Shown: positions 14,503 to 21,757 of the stretch, one piece after another
Layout of the letters: every line of letters starts with the position of its first letter
Numbering within the stretch: position 1 is the first letter of the stretch
Assembly (NCBI GenBank): GCA_045561575.1
Contig: JBJKXM010000068.1
Location: forward strand, 1-22,531
Direction: 5' to 3'
Origin: GCA-002715885 sp045561575
GTDB taxonomy: Bacteria; Bacteroidota; Bacteroidia; Flavobacteriales; BACL11
Length of the DNA stretch: 22,531 nt
Position numbers and translations under genes: made by a program
The notes under the pieces: model-generated
The model's input: only the letters and a program-made list of their open reading frames with translations
Databases searched by the model: none
Told to the model about the DNA's origin: nothing

Positions 14503-14612
14503 AAACGGCGCCTCTTAATTATGAGTCTGCGAAATTCTAGTTAAGGTTTAAAAAATACTAATCTTATAACTTGTTTTTGTTTAGTGTTTTGTTAATATGT
14601 TTTGTTGTTGAA

Positions 14613-14643
14613 GGGCTCCTGAGAAATCAGGGGCTCTTTTTTT
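14613..14643 (+). terminator. Intrinsic terminator downstream of the DUF4397 gene
   Basis: A 10-bp stem GGGCTCCTGA/TCAGGGGCTC with two G-T pairs and a GAAA tetraloop is followed by seven T. It ends at the stop codon of the convergent small lipoprotein gene. The 110 bases between the gene and the hairpin contain nothing I can identify. Confidence 0.88.
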
Positions 14644-14881
14644 ATTTGAATAATCGACTTTTTCCTCTTTTTCCCTTTCTCTTATTTCCCATTCTTTTTC
14701 CATCTTTAAGAACAACTATTTCATACTTTGTATTTTTCTTGTCTTTTTTAACTGTTTTCTTGTCTTCAAAAGTTGTACATTTTAAAGTCTCAACACCGTT
14801 GAATGTTTTTTTAGACCTACAAGAAGACAAACAGGCAAGTATTAGTGTAAAAAAAAGGATATGTTTTGTTGTTCGTTGCAT
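14642..14881 (-). CDS. Small basic hypothetical lipoprotein
   Basis: The family is not recognised. The 79-residue product has a lipoprotein signal (KHILFFTLILACLSSC) with lipobox Leu-Ser-Ser-Cys and Cys21. The mature part is only 59 residues and very basic, ending in a lysine/arginine/glycine-rich tail (KRMGNKRKGKRGKSRLFK) that could contact nucleic acid, lipopolysaccharide or a membrane face; that is speculation. Support for its being real: a proper signal, a TAATTTTG promoter element 7 bases before the ATG, and the hairpin terminator at its end. It is divergent from the RNase R gene. Confidence 0.65.
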   Translation of the reverse strand: MQRTTKHILFFTLILACLSSCRSKKTFNGVETLKCTTFEDKKTVKKDKKNTKYEIVVLKDGKRMGNKRKGKRGKSRLFK

Positions 14882-14888
14882 TTAGCAA

Positions 14889-14896
14889 CAAAATTA
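14889..14896 (-). promoter_or_regulatory. Predicted -7 promoter element of the small basic lipoprotein gene
   Basis: On the minus strand this reads TAATTTTG, an exact TAnnTTTG match 7 bases before the ATG at 14881, implying a very short leader. Confidence 0.45.
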
Positions 14897-14920
14897 AAAT
14901 TATTTTAGCATAATTCTATT

Positions 14921-17026
14921 ATGAGAAAAAAACGTATTCTTAACAAAAAGGTCTTGAAAAACTCTATTCTAAAAGTTTTTCAAGAATATCCTTTTAAAAA
15001 GCTTAACTATAAACAAGTCTCAAAGCAAATTAATTTTAAAAAACTTGGAGAAAAAATTCTTGTATACGAAGCTTTAAACGAGCTAAAATCTAGTGGTCTT
15101 TTAAATGAGCCTAAAAGAGGTTCTTATATTTTAGTTAATCAAAACAAAACAAATTTGGGTCAAATTGTTTTTACTAATAAATCAGGTGTTGTTGTTAAAA
15201 ACGAAGATGGGGTAGAATTCAATGTTGATAGAAAAAACAGTTTGTTTTCGCTCACTGGTGATACGGTTGAGTTTATTCCTCTAAAAAGCAAAAAAAGTTC
15301 AAAAGGTGGTTTTATTACCAGTGTTGTAAAAAGAGCTCGAAACGCCTTTGTAGGTAAAATTCAAAAAAACAATGGCATTTCTTTTTTTATACCTGATGAT
15401 TATAAAATTTATTTTGATGTTTTTATCTCTTCGAAAAACCTTTTAGGCAATTCTTTGAATAAAAAGGTGTGTGTCGAGGTTACTGACTGGAGTGCTGATA
15501 ACAAAAACCCTTGCGGTAAAATTGTTGAAATATTAGGGTCTTGTGGAGATTTTAATGCAGAGATAAACTCTATTATACTTGATCGTGGTTTTGAATCAAA
15601 ATTTAAAACTGAAGTAGAAAAATCTGCAGAATCTATCTCAAAAAAAATTAACAAAAAAGAAATAGAATCAAGAACTGATCTTAGAAACACTTTTACCTTT
15701 ACTATTGACCCAGAAGATGCTAAAGATTTTGATGATGCAATATCTTTTAAAGAATTAAATACTGGCAACTATGAAATCGGTATTCATATAGCTGATGTTT
15801 CACACTATGTTAAGGAAGGTGGTCTTATTGATAAAGAGGCTTTTAATAGAGGGACATCAGTATATCTTGTTGATAGAGTAATTCCAATGCTTCCAGAAGT
15901 TTTGAGTAATGACTTATGCTCATTAAGACCTAATGTTGATCGGCTTTGTTTTTCAGTAATTTTTGAGATTAACAAAGCAGCTAAAATAATTGATTACAAA
16001 ATTAATAAAACCATAATACACTCAGACAAAAGGTTTACCTACAAAGAAGCTCAAGACTGTATAAACTCATCTAAGAAAAAATATTCTAAAGAATTAATTA
16101 CAATTAATAACCTAACTAAAATTTTTAGAAAAAAAAGAAAAGAAAGCGGGTCTATTAATTTTGAAAAAGAAGAAACAAAGTTTAGGTTAGACAAAGAAAA
16201 CAACCCTGTTGATGTTTACGTTAAGACTTCTTTAGATACAAACAAGTTAATTGAAGAGTTAATGCTTTTAGCAAATAAAACTGTAGCAAAACATCTGAAT
16301 AAAAAAATAAATAATTTTTCTTTTGTTTATAGGATTCATGATGAACCCGATAAAGAAAAAATCGAAGATTTAATAAATTTAGTAAAGAAATATAAGTACA
16401 GTATACAAAATGATAATCCTAAAGTTTTATCTCATTCTCTAAACTCTTTACTTGAAAACATTAAAGATAAGCCTGAAAAAAACCTAATAGAAACTCTTGT
16501 TTTAAGGTCAATGGCAAAAGCAAAATATTCAACAAAAAATATTGGGCATTATGGTTTAGCTTTTAACCATTACTCCCATTTTACTTCTCCTATTAGACGT
16601 TATCCTGATTTAGTTGTACATAGACTTTTATTTTCATTCTTAAATAATGAGCGTAAAGACAAACTTTTAAATATTGATTACATCTGTAAACATTGTTCAG
16701 AGAAAGAAAAACAAGCTGCTATAGCAGAAAGAGACTCTATAAAATTAATGCAGATGAAGTTTTTAAGCAATCACATTAATGATATTTTCTCTGGAGTAAT
16801 TTCTGGAGTAACTGATTGGGGTATTTATGTTGAATTAGACAACAACAAATGTGAAGGTTTAATCAAGACAAAACATTTGTCAGATGATTATTTGTTTTTT
16901 GACAATAAGCATCACACACTATCTAATAGTCAATCAACTATTAAGTATCAACTAGGTCAAAAAATTGATATAAAAATATTTAGAGTTGATACTGATAAAA
17001 AACAAATAGATTTTCTACTGGCTTAA
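14921..17026 (+). CDS. rnr: Ribonuclease R
   Basis: A processive 3'-to-5' exoribonuclease that degrades structured RNA. The 701-residue product has an N-terminal winged-helix-like region (about 1-70), cold-shock/OB domains (about 75-210), the RNB catalytic domain opening with TIDPEDAKDFDDAIS (Asp263, Asp269, Asp271 and Asp272 as metal ligands), HIADVSHYV, the HFTSPIRRYPDLVVHR motif near residue 555-570, and a C-terminal S1 domain from about residue 625 (FSGVISGVTDWGIYVEL). The long basic tail of E. coli RNase R is missing, as in other Bacteroidota. It converges with the Omp28-like gene, two bases separating the stops. Confidence 0.95.
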   Translation: MRKKRILNKKVLKNSILKVFQEYPFKKLNYKQVSKQINFKKLGEKILVYEALNELKSSGLLNEPKRGSYILVNQNKTNLGQIVFTNKSGVVVKNEDGVEFNVDRKNSLFSLTGDTVEFIPLKSKKSSKGGFITSVVKRARNAFVGKIQKNNGISFFIPDDYKIYFDVFISSKNLLGNSLNKKVCVEVTDWSADNKNPCGKIVEILGSCGDFNAEINSIILDRGFESKFKTEVEKSAESISKKINKKEIESRTDLRNTFTFTIDPEDAKDFDDAISFKELNTGNYEIGIHIADVSHYVKEGGLIDKEAFNRGTSVYLVDRVIPMLPEVLSNDLCSLRPNVDRLCFSVIFEINKAAKIIDYKINKTIIHSDKRFTYKEAQDCINSSKKKYSKELITINNLTKIFRKKRKESGSINFEKEETKFRLDKENNPVDVYVKTSLDTNKLIEELMLLANKTVAKHLNKKINNFSFVYRIHDEPDKEKIEDLINLVKKYKYSIQNDNPKVLSHSLNSLLENIKDKPEKNLIETLVLRSMAKAKYSTKNIGHYGLAFNHYSHFTSPIRRYPDLVVHRLLFSFLNNERKDKLLNIDYICKHCSEKEKQAAIAERDSIKLMQMKFLSNHINDIFSGVISGVTDWGIYVELDNNKCEGLIKTKHLSDDYLFFDNKHHTLSNSQSTIKYQLGQKIDIKIFRVDTDKKQIDFLLA

Positions 17027-17028
17027 AC

Positions 17029-19047
17029 CTATTTTACAACAAAATTTCTAGTTTCTGTAAAGTCTTTTCCTCTAAATCTAATAGAGTAAATACCGCTTGT
17101 TAGATTAGAAATATCAATAGTATTATTTACTTCTAAACTTAACACAATTTTACCTTCAATATTTATAACATCTATAGATTTTGTTTGTTTTGGTAAATTA
17201 TTTACATACAGCTTATCACTTGCTGGATTAGGAAAAACAACCAAATCATCTGGACCATCAAGATAAATAACTTCTGTTGCTCCTGAACAAGCGTTTGATA
17301 AACCTGCCGATTCTGCTGTTGCTATTGATGTAGATGAAGCATTATCTATCATTCCAGATTGGTCTATAAGCATTCCTACAATATGTATTTTACTTACATC
17401 CCAATTTGGATCAATATTAAATTCAAAACATACTGTTTCTGTATCACCAGCTCCATAAAAATTAGAAGGTAAAGCATCCCCTGTAAAAGAAGGACTTATT
17501 GCTCTGGCAACGTGTCTATAAACCATCATATAGTCTGGAACATTAGATGGTTTTGCATTCCAATCGGTACCATCAACATCTACTAATGAGGTTCCACCAC
17601 TATAATAATTTGCCTGATAATATTGAGGTCCACTTCCAGTAACACTGTCCTCTACTAAAACACAAGCAAATTTTGGATTTTGCATGTTTTGTTGAAAATT
17701 AAGATCTACTGATACTTTTAAAGTGTTTCCATCAAGTTGAGCACCATTGTCTAAAGTTGCTGATGGTGGTATAACTATTCTTTGTAAAAAATCTCCCGCA
17801 AATGCTGATGGATCAATAACACTTCCTCTATCAACTAAACCACTTGGATAACCACTTATATAACCTGCAATTCCATTATCATATGTTGGATCTACCATTG
17901 GATCACCATTATGTACTGCAATTCCTTGCCAAAATCCTTCGTAATCATGATCCATCCAATTTAAAGCAACAGATCCTCTTGGACACCATCCACACCAAGT
18001 TCCTGTAGCTTCTTCTCCTACAACTAATTTACCTGTTGCTGGAACAACAACATTTAAATTAGCAATTAAAGTATCATCAGATGTACTTTGTACTTGACCT
18101 CCATTAATATTATGAACGTAAGCTGTTGCAGATGTAGCTGCTGTTAATGTAATTGTATTAGCAAAATCTACTGTATATGTAGACATTGATGATAGATTTA
18201 ATCCACTAACACTCTCTGTTATTTGTGAACCACTATAATCAAAGGTTACATCAAAAGAATTTATATCATTTAAACCAAAGTTTCTTACTTCAACAGAAGG
18301 GTTTCTATCTTGTCCTGCAAGACCAGATAATGCTGTTACGTTTAAAAGTTGTGCATTTAGAGGGTCTAATTGAGGTGCTGTATAATCCAAACAAATATCA
18401 TCAACATAAAATTCCTGACCCGCTGTTGGATAATAATCAATGGATGCTATCTGATTAACAAGGGTTGAGAATGATCCTTGTGATACACCATCATGAAAAA
18501 CTTCCCAGTTATTATTTGATAAATCAATAACTATTTGTTGTTCAAACCACTGATTTGTTGGATATGTTGACATTAAATAAGATTGCGCACTTCCTGATGA
18601 GGCATAATTTACTCCACCCATGGCATCAAAAGTTACATCAAGTGCCCAAGTAACTCCTGGCATATCTTCCGCTTGAAAGTTAAAATACGCACCAGTAGTT
18701 ATATATAGATTTTGTGTTAAAGTAAATACTCCAGCTACATAAGGTGTTGGATAACCAGTATGACTCAATGGTAAAACAACATCTTCAGGTCCTGCTGCTG
18801 CTGGATTAATATTAAAAGCTAGAGAAAAGTCTCCGTTATTTGAATATGTATTAGTTATATATGCTTCATCAGTAAATGGAGGCATCATACCACTCATTAA
18901 TTCACCCCAACTACTCCAATATGTTGAAGTCTGACAAACAGGGTCTCCATTGCTAAATGATTCAAAATCCTCGCAAAAATTACCAGATTGAGAATAAACA
19001 TTAAAACTAAAAACTACAGATAGTGTAATAAGTAAAACTTTTTTCAT
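17029..19047 (-). CDS. Secreted Omp28-like protein with type IX C-terminal sorting domain
   Basis: A 672-residue exported protein with signal peptide KKVLLITLSVVFSFNVYSQ (cleavage after about Gln20). In order: a lectin-like beta-sandwich (about 21-225, from FCEDFESF to FYVDDICLDY), a CARDB/Ig-like linker (about 228-335), an Omp28-type region containing WCGWC with Cys352 and Cys355 as in thioredoxin-like folds (about 338-585), and a type A type IX sorting domain (about 595-672) opening VVFPNPASDKLYV and closing with SGIYSIRF and NFVVK. Such a tail directs passage through the type IX system and attachment to the cell surface. The role is unknown; adhesion or surface redox activity are possible. 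It is a single gene between the RNase R gene and the A+T-rich block. Confidence 0.88.
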   Translation of the reverse strand: MKKVLLITLSVVFSFNVYSQSGNFCEDFESFSNGDPVCQTSTYWSSWGELMSGMMPPFTDEAYITNTYSNNGDFSLAFNINPAAAGPEDVVLPLSHTGYPTPYVAGVFTLTQNLYITTGAYFNFQAEDMPGVTWALDVTFDAMGGVNYASSGSAQSYLMSTYPTNQWFEQQIVIDLSNNNWEVFHDGVSQGSFSTLVNQIASIDYYPTAGQEFYVDDICLDYTAPQLDPLNAQLLNVTALSGLAGQDRNPSVEVRNFGLNDINSFDVTFDYSGSQITESVSGLNLSSMSTYTVDFANTITLTAATSATAYVHNINGGQVQSTSDDTLIANLNVVVPATGKLVVGEEATGTWCGWCPRGSVALNWMDHDYEGFWQGIAVHNGDPMVDPTYDNGIAGYISGYPSGLVDRGSVIDPSAFAGDFLQRIVIPPSATLDNGAQLDGNTLKVSVDLNFQQNMQNPKFACVLVEDSVTGSGPQYYQANYYSGGTSLVDVDGTDWNAKPSNVPDYMMVYRHVARAISPSFTGDALPSNFYGAGDTETVCFEFNIDPNWDVSKIHIVGMLIDQSGMIDNASSTSIATAESAGLSNACSGATEVIYLDGPDDLVVFPNPASDKLYVNNLPKQTKSIDVINIEGKIVLSLEVNNTIDISNLTSGIYSIRFRGKDFTETRNFVVK

Positions 19048-19607
19048 AATTATATATTTACATTAATTTAGTTTGTGAAAATACAATTTTTTTTGCTTTT
19101 ATAAAATCAATTTAATAATCCTCAAAATATATTTATATAATTATATTTTTATTGAAATAAAAAAAAAGAAAAATTATATAGATAAATATGTATTGTTAAT
19201 ATACTTAATAAGTTTAGTACGTTTTTTTTGCTTTTTTAGTTTTTTAAATATTATTAATAGTTATTAATATTTTATTTTTATATATAAAACTGATTATTAA
19301 TTACTTAATATATATATTAACAAAAAATAAGTAATGTTAATAATAGAAATAACATAGAATTTTTAAAAAATATATATATGTTTATAGCTGTATAAAAGTT
19401 TAAAAGAAGTTAAGAAAATACTTAAAAAACAAGTCATAAAAAATTGCTTTAAAAATTTATGATTTGCTTATAAATTTAATATTTAAAACAAAATTTTTTA
19501 ATACTATTTTCCTTAATAATAATTAACTTTTTATAAACAGAATAAATAGAATAATTTTAAAAATTAAAGATCGAATTAATCTAGAAGTTAAATAAAATGT
19601 TAATAAA
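19048..19607. other. A+T-rich gene-free region (560 bases)
   Basis: By hand count, 19081-19560 has 55 G or C in 480 bases (about 11%), far below the flanking genes. No open frame, tRNA, hairpin terminator or TAnnTTTG element could be supported. It contains long A and T runs, TATATA tracts and a short inverted repeat ATGTTA...TAACAT near 19334-19355. It separates two divergent genes, so it must hold both promoters. Confidence 0.7.
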
Positions 19608-20036
19608 ATGAATATTGGATTAGCTTGTGATCATGCTGGATACTCACATAAAGAAAAAACAAAAAAATATCTTGAAGAACTAGGTTATAATCTTAATGAC
19701 TATGGATGTTTTTCTGAAGAAAGTGTAGATTATCCGGATTTTGCACATCAGCTAGCTAATTCAATTAAAAAAGAAATTAATTCGCTAGGTATACAATTTT
19801 GTGGTACCGGAAATGGTATAAATATGTCAGCAAATAAGCATAAAGAAATAAGAGCAGCTTTATGTTGGAATACACATATTTCAGAGCAAGCAAGATTACA
19901 TAATAATGCAAATGTTTTAACAATGCCCGCTAGACATTTAAGTTGGAATGAAGTTAAAGAAATAATAGATGTTTTTTTAAACACAAAGTTTGAAGGAGGA
20001 AGACATCAAAAAAGAGTAAACAAAATAAGTTTTTAA
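19608..20036 (+). CDS. rpiB: Ribose-5-phosphate isomerase B
   Basis: Interconverts ribose 5-phosphate and ribulose 5-phosphate in the pentose phosphate pathway. The 142-residue product has the RpiB/LacAB pattern: Asp8-His9 in IGLACDHAG, the catalytic Cys65 in FCGTGNGINMSANKH, RAALCW, and His98 in ARLHNNANVL. The positions coincide with those of E. coli RpiB. The start ATG gives the normal N-terminus. It is followed after 3 bases by the M28 peptidase gene, suggesting one transcript. Confidence 0.95.
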   Translation: MNIGLACDHAGYSHKEKTKKYLEELGYNLNDYGCFSEESVDYPDFAHQLANSIKKEINSLGIQFCGTGNGINMSANKHKEIRAALCWNTHISEQARLHNNANVLTMPARHLSWNEVKEIIDVFLNTKFEGGRHQKRVNKISF

Positions 20037-20039
20037 AAT

Positions 20040-21065
20040 TTGAGATATATATTAATTTTCTTATTTATTCCTTTAATTTCCTTATCACAGGATAATTTAA
20101 AATATGCAAACACAATTAATATTAATGATTTATATGATCATATAAATATTTTAGCATCCGATTCATTAGAAGGAAGAGAAACAGGCAAGCCAGGCCAAAA
20201 AATGGCTGCAGCTTACATTGCAAACCACTTTAAAGAAATAGGTATTCCCCCTTATAAAAGAAAAACTTATTTTCAAAAATTTAAAGTTAAATCAAAAAGG
20301 CATGTTTGTAAATGTGATGATTGTGACTTAACTTTTTTTAAAAGAGTATTTAAAAGTAATCAAATAATTAGGGGAGAAAATGTACTAGGTTTTATAGAAG
20401 GCTCTGATTTAAAAGAGGAGCTTATTATAATAACTGCACATTATGATCATTTAGGAAAACATGATAGCTTAATTTTTAATGGAGCAGATGACGATGCGTC
20501 GGGAGTTGCAGGTGCAATGGAAATTGCTGAGGCATTTATGTTGGCAAAAAAAGATGGAAAAGGACCAAGACGAAGTATTTTAATAATGCCAGTTTCTGGT
20601 GAAGAAAAAGGTTTATTGGGAAGTAAATACTATACAGATAATCCAGTATATCCTCTAAATAATACAATTGCTAATTTAAATATAGATATGATTGGAAGGC
20701 TTGATGATTGGCACAGTACTGGAAATTATGTTTATTTAATAGGTTCTGATAGATTAAGTTATGATTTACATAATATAAATGAAGAAGTAAACAACAAGTA
20801 TACTAAACTTGATCTTGATTATAAATATAATGATGAAGAGGACCCGAATAGGTACTACTATAGATCAGATCATTATAATTTTGCTAAAAATAACATACCA
20901 GTAATATTTTATTTTAATGGTGTTCATGAGGATTATCACCGACCTAGCGATACAATAGAAAAACTAGATTTTAGTAAGATAAAAACAATAAGTAAACTCG
21001 TTTTTTTAACTGCTTGGGAATTAGCTAATAGAGAAGAAAAAATTAAATTAAGAGAAGATTTATAG
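20040..21065 (+). CDS. Secreted M28 family metallopeptidase
   Basis: A zinc aminopeptidase-like enzyme exported across the inner membrane. The 341-residue protein has a signal peptide (RYILIFLFIPLISLSQ) and the M28 ligands in order: His134 (HYDHLG), Asp151 (GADDDASG), Glu188-Glu189 (SGEEKGLLGS), Asp216 (NIDMIG) and His300 (HEDYHRPSDT). The GRETGKPGQ segment near residue 45 is usual for flavobacterial members. The start is a TTG at 20040; no in-frame ATG would keep the signal peptide. A small cysteine cluster, CKCDDC (Cys90, Cys92, Cys95), occurs in the segment before the catalytic core. It follows rpiB by 3 bases and its stop overlaps that of the convergent regulator gene by 6 bases. Confidence 0.9.
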   Translation: MRYILIFLFIPLISLSQDNLKYANTININDLYDHINILASDSLEGRETGKPGQKMAAAYIANHFKEIGIPPYKRKTYFQKFKVKSKRHVCKCDDCDLTFFKRVFKSNQIIRGENVLGFIEGSDLKEELIIITAHYDHLGKHDSLIFNGADDDASGVAGAMEIAEAFMLAKKDGKGPRRSILIMPVSGEEKGLLGSKYYTDNPVYPLNNTIANLNIDMIGRLDDWHSTGNYVYLIGSDRLSYDLHNINEEVNNKYTKLDLDYKYNDEEDPNRYYYRSDHYNFAKNNIPVIFYFNGVHEDYHRPSDTIEKLDFSKIKTISKLVFLTAWELANREEKIKLREDL

Positions 21066-21746
21066 TTTTTCTTTTTCGTAAGTATATAAATAAGCTGGTT
21101 TATGCGCAACACCCTCTTGTTTTTCCTTCGTTTTTTTAATAACACTAATTTTAGAAATATTTTTTCTAAAGTTTCTTTTATCTAATTTTTCGTCCAACAA
21201 AATTTCATAAATATATTGAAGCTGAGATAGTGTAAACTTTGAAGGAAGAAGATTAGAGATAATTTTATGATCTAATTGAGTTCTTAAATATCTTAGACCA
21301 CTATTAATTATTTCATTATGATCAAAAGCTAAATTATCCGGGATACTATTAAAATCAACCCATTCAGCATCTGAGGCAAATGAAGAAGCTTGAGGGATGT
21401 AATCTTCCATTTTTACTAGAGACAAATAACCAACTGTTACAACACGCTCTTTCGGATTTTTTCTATAAAGGTTTAGCCAAGATTGGTCTTTTTTATCTTT
21501 AGTTCTATTTGGATCTCCAAATGCCTTAAATTGTTTAAGATAGAGCTTGTCTAATGATGTTAGGTTTTTTAAAATTCTTTTTGCCCCGGATAAAAGATCT
21601 TCATTATTGTCTAAAAGATCACCAGGAATAGCATATTGAAAATCACCCTTTTTATTAATAACTTTTTTAATAAGTAATATTTTTAGCTTTTGATCATCAT
21701 CAAAACCAAGTATTACACAATCAACAGATAAATTAATTAATGACAT
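21060..21746 (-). CDS. NrtR/AraR-type transcriptional regulator with degenerate Nudix domain
   Basis: A 228-residue protein with an N-terminal Nudix fold (about 1-150) and a C-terminal winged helix. The Nudix box GX5EX7REUXEEXGU is broken: Asp43 replaces the glycine, Glu49 and Arg57 remain, but Ile58, Asn61-Leu62 and Ser64 replace the catalytic Glu, the Glu-Glu pair and the Gly. Hydrolysis is therefore unlikely. The segment FTLSQLQYIYEILLDEKLDK (about 170-189) followed by RNFRKNISK matches the DNA-binding end of NrtR proteins. In Bacteroidota such regulators (for example AraR) sense sugars or ADP-ribose-like ligands. It lies 11 bases downstream of a glycoside hydrolase gene on the same strand, which suggests a sugar-linked role; target and ligand are inferred. 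Confidence 0.85.
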   Translation of the reverse strand: MSLINLSVDCVILGFDDDQKLKILLIKKVINKKGDFQYAIPGDLLDNNEDLLSGAKRILKNLTSLDKLYLKQFKAFGDPNRTKDKKDQSWLNLYRKNPKERVVTVGYLSLVKMEDYIPQASSFASDAEWVDFNSIPDNLAFDHNEIINSGLRYLRTQLDHKIISNLLPSKFTLSQLQYIYEILLDEKLDKRNFRKNISKISVIKKTKEKQEGVAHKPAYLYTYEKEKL

Positions 21747-21757
21747 AATTTTATTTT

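Noticed and set aside
14571..14885. 104-codon plus-strand frame across the terminator and the small lipoprotein gene
   Set aside because: It includes the hairpin terminator and is antisense to a frame with a real lipoprotein signal; no domain is visible.
19048..19607. Replication origin or dif site in the A+T-rich block
   Set aside because: I found no TTATCCACA-type DnaA boxes (only a weak TTATAAACA near 19531) and no convincing 28-base XerCD-like site; dnaA and related genes are absent from the window.
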